From positions 1-14,032 of the forward strand of contig CAMWQD010000009.1 of assembly GCA_947176325.1 (NCBI GenBank): 14,032 bases of DNA, written 5' to 3'. Each line of letters begins with the position of its first letter. Position 1 is the stretch's first letter. Source of the stretch: an uncultured Bacteroidales bacterium (GTDB lineage: Bacteria; Bacteroidota; Bacteroidia; Bacteroidales; P3). Below are positions 8,754-14,032 of the stretch, piece by piece. The notes beneath the pieces were generated by a model. The model saw only the letters and a program-made list of their open reading frames with translations, ran no database searches and was not told the DNA's origin. A program made the translations under genes and the position numbers.

Positions 8754-10640
8754 TTACGCTTTATTATCTTGCAGGTTCTGCGTGTCTTGCATCAAGCAGA
8801 GCTTGCGGTAGAGCGGATGATTCTCGAACAGATCCTCATGTGTGCCGCGCCCCACAATCCGTCCGTGGTCTATCACAATGATTTCGTCGGCTTTCCGAAT
8901 GCTCGAAAGCCTGTGCGCGATGGAAATAATCGTGCGGTTCTGTTCCTTTCCCACCTGTTGAAGCGCTTGCATGATGCGGTTTTCCGTGGCCGTATCGAGC
9001 GCCGAGGTGGCCTCGTCGAACAACAGTATGGGCGCGTCTTTCACCAAGGCGCGGGCGATGCTGAGCCTCTGCCGCTGTCCGCCCGAAAGCTTGCTGCCTC
9101 CGTCGCCCACCGAGGTTTCATACCCCTCTTCCATTTCCTGAATAAAATCGTGGGCATCGGCCTTTTTGGCGGCTTCGATGATTTCTTCGCGGGAGGCCTG
9201 GGGATTTCCCAAACGGATGTTGTTGAGCACGCTGTCGTTAAACAGCACCGTGTCTTGCGAAACGAGCGACGACAAAGCGCGTATGTCCGAAATCTTGCAG
9301 TCGCGCAAATCCTTTCCGTCCAAGAGCACGGCTCCGGAAGTGGGGTCGAAAAAGCGGGGAATCATATTCAGCAAGGTAGACTTTCCGCCGCCCGAAGGCC
9401 CCACCAAGGCAATGAATTTGCCTTTTTCCATGCGGAGGTTTATATCCTGCAAGGTTGTCCGCGCCGGTTCGGAAGCGGCACCGTCCGCCTGCTTTTCATC
9501 CTCATATTCAAAACATACATCCCTGAATTCCAATTCTTTTTCAAAGGCATTCACCCGCACCGCATCGCGTTTCTCCACCACCACTTCTTCGGCCCGCAAA
9601 ACTTCCTTGATTCTATCCAACGAACCTTTGCCCGAGCGGAAAGTGAAATAGGCCGTGATGATGTTCTTGGAAGAAGGCAGAATCTGAATGAGGGTGAGCA
9701 GATAAATGATGAATACTTCGGGACGCAGGCTCCTTTCGTGCAGAATCAGCCAGCCGCCCATCATCAGGGCCGCCACCACCGCCGTCGTTCCCAAAATATC
9801 GTTCAAGGGAGAAGCCACCGAGGTGCGATAGCCCACATGACGGTGGTATCGGTAAAATACGGCATTCTCTTTCTTGAAGCGATTTACGGCATCTTCGGTG
9901 GCGTTATAGCTGCGGATAGTCTTCACCCCCTCCAAACTCTGCGTGGTGTGCGCCGAAATCCTGCCCACCGAATCCTGCAAGGCCTTGCTCTTGCGCCGCA
10001 GGGAACGCGATACGAAACTCGTGATGCCGCCTATGATAGGAATGAGAATGAGAATGAAAACCGTGAGGGGCACACTGATGAAAAACAGCATCGCCACCAA
10101 AAAGAGCAGGGTGATGACATCCACCAAAACCTGTTGTATTTGGTTGAGCATCTGATTGTCCACGTCTTGTGTGTTGTGGCTGATGCGCGAGAGCAAATCG
10201 CCTTTCTGTGCCTTGGTGTAGAACGAAAGCGGCAATATCAAATATTTGTGATAAAGGTCTTTGCGAAGCGTCGCCACCATTTTGTTGCGGATGGGGGTGA
10301 ACCAATAAAGCCCCAAGTAGGCGCAGAGATCCTTGAGGAGATAGGCCACGAAAAGGGCGGCCACCACCCACACCAAGGTGGCGGTTTTTCCGTTGTGCGC
10401 GATAGAGAACGTCACCCAACTTTCCAACACATCCATCAAGGCGTTCACCGCCGAATTGCCCGAACCGGTCACGGTTTCCAACCCGCCCGCCGTGCCGAAC
10501 AGCAGGGAGAGCAGGGGAGCCACCGAAAACACCAGCACCGTTGTGAACACCGCCGAAAGCGTCCTTAACAACACATTGACAACCAACTGCCCCGTGTAGG
10601 GCGAGAGGTAGTGAAAGAAGAAAGAACGCCTGAAAAGCAT
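8754..10640 (-). CDS. MsbA-like ABC exporter (fused permease and ATPase)
   Basis: 628 residues. An N-terminal six-helix exporter membrane domain (about 15-340) is fused to a nucleotide-binding domain (about 370-615). Visible motifs are Walker A GPSGGGKST (414-422), Q-loop Gln462 in LVSQDTVLF, signature LSGGQ (518-522), Walker B ILLFDE (538-543) with catalytic Glu543, D-loop SALD, and His576 in the H-loop (SIAHRL). All ATPase residues are intact, and the protein would work as a homodimer. Resemblance to MsbA makes lipid A-core flipping across the inner membrane a likely role, but multidrug or other lipid export cannot be excluded. Two local peculiarities are a long extracytoplasmic loop after the first helix (about 50-85) and an Ala/Glu-rich insertion near 380-396 in the ATPase. 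It starts 13 bases after the nadB stop codon. Confidence 0.94.
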   Translation of the reverse strand: MLFRRSFFFHYLSPYTGQLVVNVLLRTLSAVFTTVLVFSVAPLLSLLFGTAGGLETVTGSGNSAVNALMDVLESWVTFSIAHNGKTATLVWVVAALFVAYLLKDLCAYLGLYWFTPIRNKMVATLRKDLYHKYLILPLSFYTKAQKGDLLSRISHNTQDVDNQMLNQIQQVLVDVITLLFLVAMLFFISVPLTVFILILIPIIGGITSFVSRSLRRKSKALQDSVGRISAHTTQSLEGVKTIRSYNATEDAVNRFKKENAVFYRYHRHVGYRTSVASPLNDILGTTAVVAALMMGGWLILHERSLRPEVFIIYLLTLIQILPSSKNIITAYFTFRSGKGSLDRIKEVLRAEEVVVEKRDAVRVNAFEKELEFRDVCFEYEDEKQADGAASEPARTTLQDINLRMEKGKFIALVGPSGGGKSTLLNMIPRFFDPTSGAVLLDGKDLRDCKISDIRALSSLVSQDTVLFNDSVLNNIRLGNPQASREEIIEAAKKADAHDFIQEMEEGYETSVGDGGSKLSGGQRQRLSIARALVKDAPILLFDEATSALDTATENRIMQALQQVGKEQNRTIISIAHRLSSIRKADEIIVIDHGRIVGRGTHEDLFENHPLYRKLCLMQDTQNLQDNKA

Positions 10641-10653
10641 GCAGGTGCGGGTT

Positions 10654-12216
10654 TTATTTCTTAATGTTGTCGAGGTTGTAATACAGACCGCAGTTTTCCT
10701 TGCGCTCCATAGACATCTTGATAATCAGGTAGCCGATATTGATAAGGTTGCGCAATTCGGCCAGCTTCACCGAGTGCACGGACTTATGGTAAAGGTCTTC
10801 GGTTTCCTTGTAGATGATGTCCAGACGGTCCCATGCCCGTTTCAAACGCAGGTTCGAGCGGACGATGCCCACATAGTTCGACATGATGCTCTGCACCTCT
10901 TTCAAACTTTGGGTGATGAGAATCATCTCCTCGTTCAACACCATGCCTTCGTCGTCCCAATCGGGCACGTTTTCGCAGAATTCCGCTTCCGCAAGATGGG
11001 CTATGGCGTGTTGGGCGGCGCGGTGCGAGAATACCAAAGCCTCCAAGAGCGAATTGGAAGCCAAGCGGTTGGCGCCGTGCAGACCCGTGCAGGAACATTC
11101 GCCCGAAGCATAGAGGTTCTTGATGCTTGTGCAGGCGTTGCCGTCCACCACAATGCCGCCGCAGCTGTAATGCGCCACGGGCACCACGGGCAAAAGGTCT
11201 TTGGTGATGTCTACGCCAATCGAGAGACATTTGGCGTAGATATTGGGGAAGTGATTGAAAATCTCGTCTTTGGAAATGGGACGGCAGTCCAGATAGACAT
11301 GGTCGTCGCCGGTGATTTTCATTTCGCTGTCTACGGCGCGGGCTACCACGTCGCGCGGGGCCAATTCCAGACGTTTGTCGTAGCGACCCATGAAATAGTC
11401 GCCCTTGATGGTGCAGAGTTTCGCGCCCGCGCCCCGCACGGCTTCCGAAATAAGGAAACAAGGCCGCTCGGAGGGGTTGTAGAGCCCCGTGGGGTGAAAC
11501 TGAATGAACTCCATGTTCTTTACCTGCCCTTTGGCACGGTAGACCATCGCCACCCCGTCGCCCGTAGCCACCACAGGATTGGTAGTGGTGTTGTACACAT
11601 TGCCGTTGCCGCCCGTGGCCAACATGGTGGATTTTGCTAAAATCGTGTCTATCTTGTTGGTGTGAGGATTCAACACATACGCCCCGAAGCATTTTATATC
11701 GGGTGTGCGGCGCGTCACCTCCACGCCCAAGTGGTGTTGGGTGATGATGTCGATAGCAAAATAATTCTCAAGAAGTTCGATAGCGGGATGCTCCTTGACG
11801 GCTTTCAACAGGGCGCGTTCTATTTCCGCTCCTGTCTGGTCTTTGTAGTGCAGGATGCGGTGCGCCGAATGTCCGCCCTCGCGTCCGAGGTCGAATTCAC
11901 CGCTCTGTTTCTTGTCGAACACCGCGCCCTGTTCAATCAATTCCTTAATACGGTCGTTCGATTCGTTAATGGTGAAACGCACCACTTCTTCGTCGCAGAG
12001 CCCGTCGCCGGCAATGAGCGTGTCGCGGATATGGTCTTCGTGCGAATCGAGCGCGTCCATTACCGTGGCGATGCCGCCTTGCGCCAAGGCCGTAGATGAT
12101 TCATCGGGTTTGGATTTGGTGATGATGCACACGCTTCCGTGCGAAGCCACTTTCAAGGCATAACTCAAACCCGCGATTCCGGTTCCGATAATTAAAAAAT
12201 CTACATGTTTTTTCAT
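10654..12216 (-). CDS. nadB: L-aspartate oxidase
   Basis: 520 residues from the ATG at 12216. NadB oxidises L-aspartate to iminoaspartate with FAD, the first step of de novo NAD synthesis; NadA then condenses it to quinolinate. The FAD-binding Rossmann motif GTGIAG is at residues 11-16. Other family motifs are TALAQGGIA, REGGHSAHRILHYKDQTG, MEFIQFHPTGL, LAPRDVVARA with the catalytic Arg, HYSCGGI, and GANRLASNSLLE near the FAD-capping end. A helical C-terminal domain completes it. An in-frame ATG at 12276 would add 20 residues (MRKFASLRGG...), but that sequence overlaps the predicted -7 promoter box and the family normally begins just before the Rossmann strand, so I chose 12216. nadA and nadC are not in the window. 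It is the first gene of the long minus-strand operon. Confidence 0.95.
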   Translation of the reverse strand: MKKHVDFLIIGTGIAGLSYALKVASHGSVCIITKSKPDESSTALAQGGIATVMDALDSHEDHIRDTLIAGDGLCDEEVVRFTINESNDRIKELIEQGAVFDKKQSGEFDLGREGGHSAHRILHYKDQTGAEIERALLKAVKEHPAIELLENYFAIDIITQHHLGVEVTRRTPDIKCFGAYVLNPHTNKIDTILAKSTMLATGGNGNVYNTTTNPVVATGDGVAMVYRAKGQVKNMEFIQFHPTGLYNPSERPCFLISEAVRGAGAKLCTIKGDYFMGRYDKRLELAPRDVVARAVDSEMKITGDDHVYLDCRPISKDEIFNHFPNIYAKCLSIGVDITKDLLPVVPVAHYSCGGIVVDGNACTSIKNLYASGECSCTGLHGANRLASNSLLEALVFSHRAAQHAIAHLAEAEFCENVPDWDDEGMVLNEEMILITQSLKEVQSIMSNYVGIVRSNLRLKRAWDRLDIIYKETEDLYHKSVHSVKLAELRNLINIGYLIIKMSMERKENCGLYYNLDNIKK

Positions 12217-12217
12217 G

Positions 12218-12235
12218 CCGTATCGACTTTTACGG
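12218..12235 (-). promoter_or_regulatory. Hairpin adjoining the nadB start codon
   Basis: CCGTA at 12218-12222 and TACGG at 12231-12235 form a 5-base inverted repeat with an 8-base loop, ending one base before the nadB ATG. In the transcript it could occlude the initiation region. It is short, so chance occurrence is possible. Confidence 0.3.
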
Positions 12236-12239
12236 TGCA

Positions 12240-12251
12240 GGGGAATTCCCC
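12240..12251. repeat. GC/AT palindrome in the nadB leader
   Basis: GGGGAATTCCCC is a perfect 12-base palindrome located between the predicted nadB -7 box and the start codon, close to the expected transcription start. With no loop it is better suited to binding a dimeric protein than to forming an RNA hairpin. No known operator was recognised. Confidence 0.35.
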
Positions 12252-12263
12252 CGCGCAAACTCG

Positions 12264-12296
12264 CAAATTTACGCAAATCAAAAATTTTATTTGCAA
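12264..12296 (-). promoter_or_regulatory. Predicted nadB operon promoter
   Basis: Reading the minus strand, TAAATTTG (plus positions 12264-12271) matches the Bacteroidota -7 consensus TAnnTTTG. A TTG at 12294-12296 lies 22 bases upstream and may be the -33 element; this spacing is slightly long compared with 19-21. The expected transcript start is near 12258, about 40 bases before the nadB ATG. Confidence 0.55.
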
Positions 12297-12321
12297 CCCA
12301 AGAGGCAAACCACTACTTTTG
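12290..12321 (+). promoter_or_regulatory. Predicted prs promoter
   Basis: TTTG at 12290-12293 and TACTTTTG at 12314-12321 are separated by exactly 20 bases, a full match to the Bacteroidota sigma-factor pattern TTTG-N20-TAnnTTTG. Transcription would start near 12326, leaving a leader of about 20 bases before the prs ATG at 12345. The TTGCAA at 12291-12296 is self-complementary and also supplies the -33 element of the divergent nadB promoter. Confidence 0.75.
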
Positions 12322-12344
12322 CGTGCGTTTCAAAACCAATCACT

Positions 12345-13289
12345 ATGGAAACCAAAGCGAATGTAAAGATCTTTTCCGGCCGTGCCACCCGCTATCTGGC
12401 GGACAAAATCGCCGAAGAATACGGCTCCCCTCTCGGGCTGTCGGACGTGGCCACCTTTTCCGACGGAGAGTTCCGCACCTCCTACGAAGACAATGTTCGA
12501 GGAAGCGATGTCTTTATCATTCAATCCACTTTCCCTCCTTGCGAAAACCTTTTCGAATTGTTGATGATGGTGGATGCCGCCCGCCGGGCTTCGGCGCGTT
12601 CGATTGTGGCCGTGATGCCCTATTTCGGCTGTGCGCGTCAAGACCGCAAGGACAAGCCCCGTGTGCCGATTACGGCCAAGCTGGTGGCCAACCTGCTCAC
12701 CGCCGCCGGGGTGTCGCGTATCATCACCATAGACCTCCACGCCGACCAAATTCAAGGATTCTTCGAAACTCCCGTAGACCACTTGCAGTCGTCGTCTTTC
12801 TTTGTGCCCTACCTCCGCTCCCTCAACCTCGACAATATGATGTTCGCCTCTCCCGACACGGGAGGTACCCGCCGTGCCAGCATGTACGCCAAGATTTTCG
12901 GCACGGGCTTCGCCATTTGCTACAAACAGCGCAGCAAACCCAATGTGGTTGACAGAATGGAACTTATCGGCGATGTGGAAGGCAAGAACGTGGTGCTTTT
13001 AGACGACATCATCGACACGGGCAACACTCTGCTCAAGGCCGCCAACCTCATTCTGGAGAATGGAGCCAAGAGCGTGCGGGCCATTATCACCCACCCCGTG
13101 CTTTCGGGCAACGCTATCGACCGCATCGAAAAATCAGACCTTATAGAATTGATTGTGAGCGATACCATTCCTCTTTCGCGTCCCTCCAACAAAATCAGGG
13201 TGATTTCTTCGTCCAAACTTTTGGCGGAGGTGATTCGTCGCGTGGAATCGTGCGAAAGCCTCTCAAGTTTGTATAAGTTTACGAATTAA
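12345..13289 (+). CDS. prs: Ribose-phosphate pyrophosphokinase (PRPP synthetase)
   Basis: 314 residues, the normal length for class I enzymes. Prs transfers pyrophosphate from ATP to ribose 5-phosphate, giving PRPP for purine, pyrimidine, histidine, tryptophan and NAD synthesis. Motifs: the N-terminal FSDGEF (38-43); the ATP-binding flexible loop PYFGCARQDRKDKPRVPI (92-109); the metal-binding ITIDLHADQIQGFF (127-140) with His132; SPDTGGTRRA (169-178); and the PRPP loop VVLLDDIIDTGNTL (216-229). The ATG at 12345 is preferred over an upstream TTG at 12291, which would start inside the -33 promoter element. No Shine-Dalgarno sequence is present, as expected for Bacteroidota. It is divergent from nadB and is followed by rplY after 69 bases. 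Confidence 0.97.
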   Translation: METKANVKIFSGRATRYLADKIAEEYGSPLGLSDVATFSDGEFRTSYEDNVRGSDVFIIQSTFPPCENLFELLMMVDAARRASARSIVAVMPYFGCARQDRKDKPRVPITAKLVANLLTAAGVSRIITIDLHADQIQGFFETPVDHLQSSSFFVPYLRSLNLDNMMFASPDTGGTRRASMYAKIFGTGFAICYKQRSKPNVVDRMELIGDVEGKNVVLLDDIIDTGNTLLKAANLILENGAKSVRAIITHPVLSGNAIDRIEKSDLIELIVSDTIPLSRPSNKIRVISSSKLLAEVIRRVESCESLSSLYKFTN

Positions 13290-13299
13290 CGTACCTTTG
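13268..13299 (+). promoter_or_regulatory. Predicted rplY promoter
   Basis: TTTG at 13268-13271 and TACCTTTG at 13292-13299 are separated by 20 bases, again a full TTTG-N20-TAnnTTTG match. The -33 element lies within the last codons of prs, and the -7 box begins three bases after the prs stop. Transcription would start near 13304, giving a leader of about 55 bases for rplY. Confidence 0.75.
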
Positions 13300-13301
13300 C
13301 C

Positions 13302-13335
13302 GCCCTTTTGCGCCGATTTTTAGGCTGCGGAGGGC
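13302..13335 (+). promoter_or_regulatory. Possible hairpin in the rplY leader
   Basis: GCGCC (13310-13314) can pair with GGCTGC (13323-13328), leaving one bulged T and an 8-base loop. The stem can extend outward through CC/GG pairs and G-U wobbles to the GCCCT at 13302-13306 and AGGGC at 13331-13335. It is not followed by a T-tract, so it is not a standard terminator. It could be a leader structure for rplY, but the outer pairs lie at or before the predicted transcript start. Confidence 0.25.
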
Positions 13336-13358
13336 AATAAACAAAAAACAAAACAACA

Positions 13359-13967
13359 ATGAAGACTGTATCTATTAGCGGTTCTCCCAGAGAGAACGTA
13401 GGGAAAAAAGATGCAAACATTCTCCGTCAGCAAGGGCAGATTCCCTGTGTGGTTTACGGAGGAAGCGAACAAATTCACTTCTCGGCCTCCGACCGCGATT
13501 TGATGGCTTTGTTCACCACCCCCGAAGTTTGCTTTGTCGAACTCAACCTCAATGGCAAGAAAATCATGGCCATTCCGCAGGAAGCCCAATTTCACAAGGT
13601 AAAAGACACGCTTCTGCACGTGGATTTCTTCGAATTGCGCGACAACCGCCCCATTACCATGATGGTGCCTTTCTATACGCAAGGTAACGCCGCCGGTGTG
13701 CTCAAAGGCGGTAAGTTGGTGAAGAGCATGCGTAAGCTCCGTGTTCGCGCCTTGCCCGCCGATATGCCCGAAAACATCACGGTGGACGTAACCAAAATGG
13801 AAATTTTGGACGAAATCAAGGTGAAGGACTTGGCTAACGAAAAATACAAGATTCTCAACGACCAGTCTTCTGCGGTTGTTGCGGTCAAGACCACCCGTAA
13901 CGCGGTTGTGGCTGAAGCGGCTCCCGCTGCCGATGCTGAAGCTGCGCCTGCCGAAGAGAAGAAGTAA
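13359..13967 (+). CDS. rplY: 50S ribosomal protein bL25, long Ctc/TL5 form
   Basis: 202 residues. The N-terminal bL25 5S rRNA-binding domain (about 1-92) includes MKTVSISGSPRENVGKKDAN, LRQQGQIPCVVYGG and the closing HKVKDTLLHVDFFEL. It is followed by the TL5/Ctc C-terminal beta domain (about 95-180; VPFYTQGNAAGVLKGGKL, LRVRALPADMPENITVDV). The tail is Ala/Glu-rich and of low complexity (AEAAPAADAEAAPAEEKK), common in the long form. The protein binds 5S rRNA in the central protuberance of the 50S subunit; Ctc in other bacteria is stress-induced. The start ATG follows a purine-rich A/C leader without a Shine-Dalgarno sequence. It has its own predicted promoter and a strong terminator directly downstream. 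Confidence 0.96.
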   Translation: MKTVSISGSPRENVGKKDANILRQQGQIPCVVYGGSEQIHFSASDRDLMALFTTPEVCFVELNLNGKKIMAIPQEAQFHKVKDTLLHVDFFELRDNRPITMMVPFYTQGNAAGVLKGGKLVKSMRKLRVRALPADMPENITVDVTKMEILDEIKVKDLANEKYKILNDQSSAVVAVKTTRNAVVAEAAPAADAEAAPAEEKK

Positions 13968-13987
13968 TTTCTTTTCGGAAGGATATG

Positions 13988-14024
13988 AAAAAGGCCGCGA
14001 AGAATTTTCTTCGCGGCCTTTTTT
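13988..14024 (+). terminator. Intrinsic terminator after rplY
   Basis: AAGGCCGCGAAGAA (13991-14004) and TTCTTCGCGGCCTT (14007-14020) are perfect inverted repeats; opening the inner A-T pairs gives a 12-base-pair stem with a 6-base loop. A run of six T follows (14019-14024), with matching A bases at 13988-13990. It lies 21 bases after the rplY stop. The flanking A and T runs mean it could also act on transcripts from the opposite strand. Confidence 0.92.
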
Positions 14025-14032
14025 GTTGGCTC

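Noticed and set aside
10040..10057. Three tandem GAATGA hexamers
   Set aside because: They lie within a membrane helix of the ABC exporter and encode an Ile/Leu alternation; composition of the coding sequence explains them.
7944..10568. 874-codon open frame on the plus strand, antisense to rsgA and the ABC exporter
   Set aside because: Its product is rich in His, Arg and Gln with no recognisable domain, and it lies wholly over two genes with intact motifs. It is a shadow caused by codon bias in the real genes.
12217..12276. Upstream ATG start that would extend NadB by 20 residues
   Set aside because: The extension covers the predicted -7 box and does not resemble NadB N-termini.
12291..12344. 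Upstream TTG start that would extend Prs by 18 residues
   Set aside because: The TTG sits inside the -33 promoter element, upstream of the expected transcript start, and the family begins at the ATG at 12345.
1..14032. Search for CRISPR arrays, insertion sequences, tRNA genes or a defence island
   Set aside because: No regularly spaced repeats, transposase frames, terminal inverted repeats, tRNA-like sequences or defence-type genes were seen; radC, although sometimes found on mobile elements, is here beside housekeeping genes.

Overview
The window looks like chromosomal core DNA from a member of the Bacteroidota, probably a Bacteroidales relative with about 50% GC. Three things point there. 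Start codons lack Shine-Dalgarno sequences and sit behind A-rich leaders (for example rplY). Two promoters match the Bacteroidota pattern TTTG-N20-TAnnTTTG exactly and a third matches approximately. The window also begins with the C-terminus of a TonB-dependent receptor. I see no mobile element, CRISPR array, tRNA or rRNA, and no gene-free stretch over 300 bases; the longest is the 128-base nadB-prs gap.

Layout: (1) positions 3-149, plus strand: the last 48 codons of an outer-membrane TonB-dependent receptor. (2) positions 202-12216, minus strand: eight genes in one direction, transcribed in the order nadB (L-aspartate oxidase), an MsbA-like ABC exporter, rsgA (ribosome-assembly GTPase), an AI-2E/PerM-family membrane protein, a complete RND efflux set (adaptor lipoprotein, inner-membrane pump, outer-membrane factor), and radC after a 92-base gap. 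From nadB to the outer-membrane factor, gaps are 21 bases or less and three junctions are 4-base ATGA overlaps, so seven genes probably form one operon. (3) positions 12345-13967, plus strand: prs (PRPP synthetase) and rplY (ribosomal protein bL25, Ctc form), the latter with its own promoter and followed by a strong intrinsic terminator.

How the parts fit: the adaptor, pump and outer-membrane channel should assemble into one tripartite drug or metabolite efflux machine. NadB begins de novo NAD synthesis, and Prs makes the PRPP that the same pathway later uses. These two genes are divergently transcribed from promoters that appear to share a TTGCAA element. RsgA and bL25 both concern the ribosome but lie in opposite transcription units.

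I found no clear undescribed system. The gene families are ordinary. The points that merit a second look are the shared nadB/prs promoter region, inverted repeats in the nadB leader, and the mixed-function long operon.
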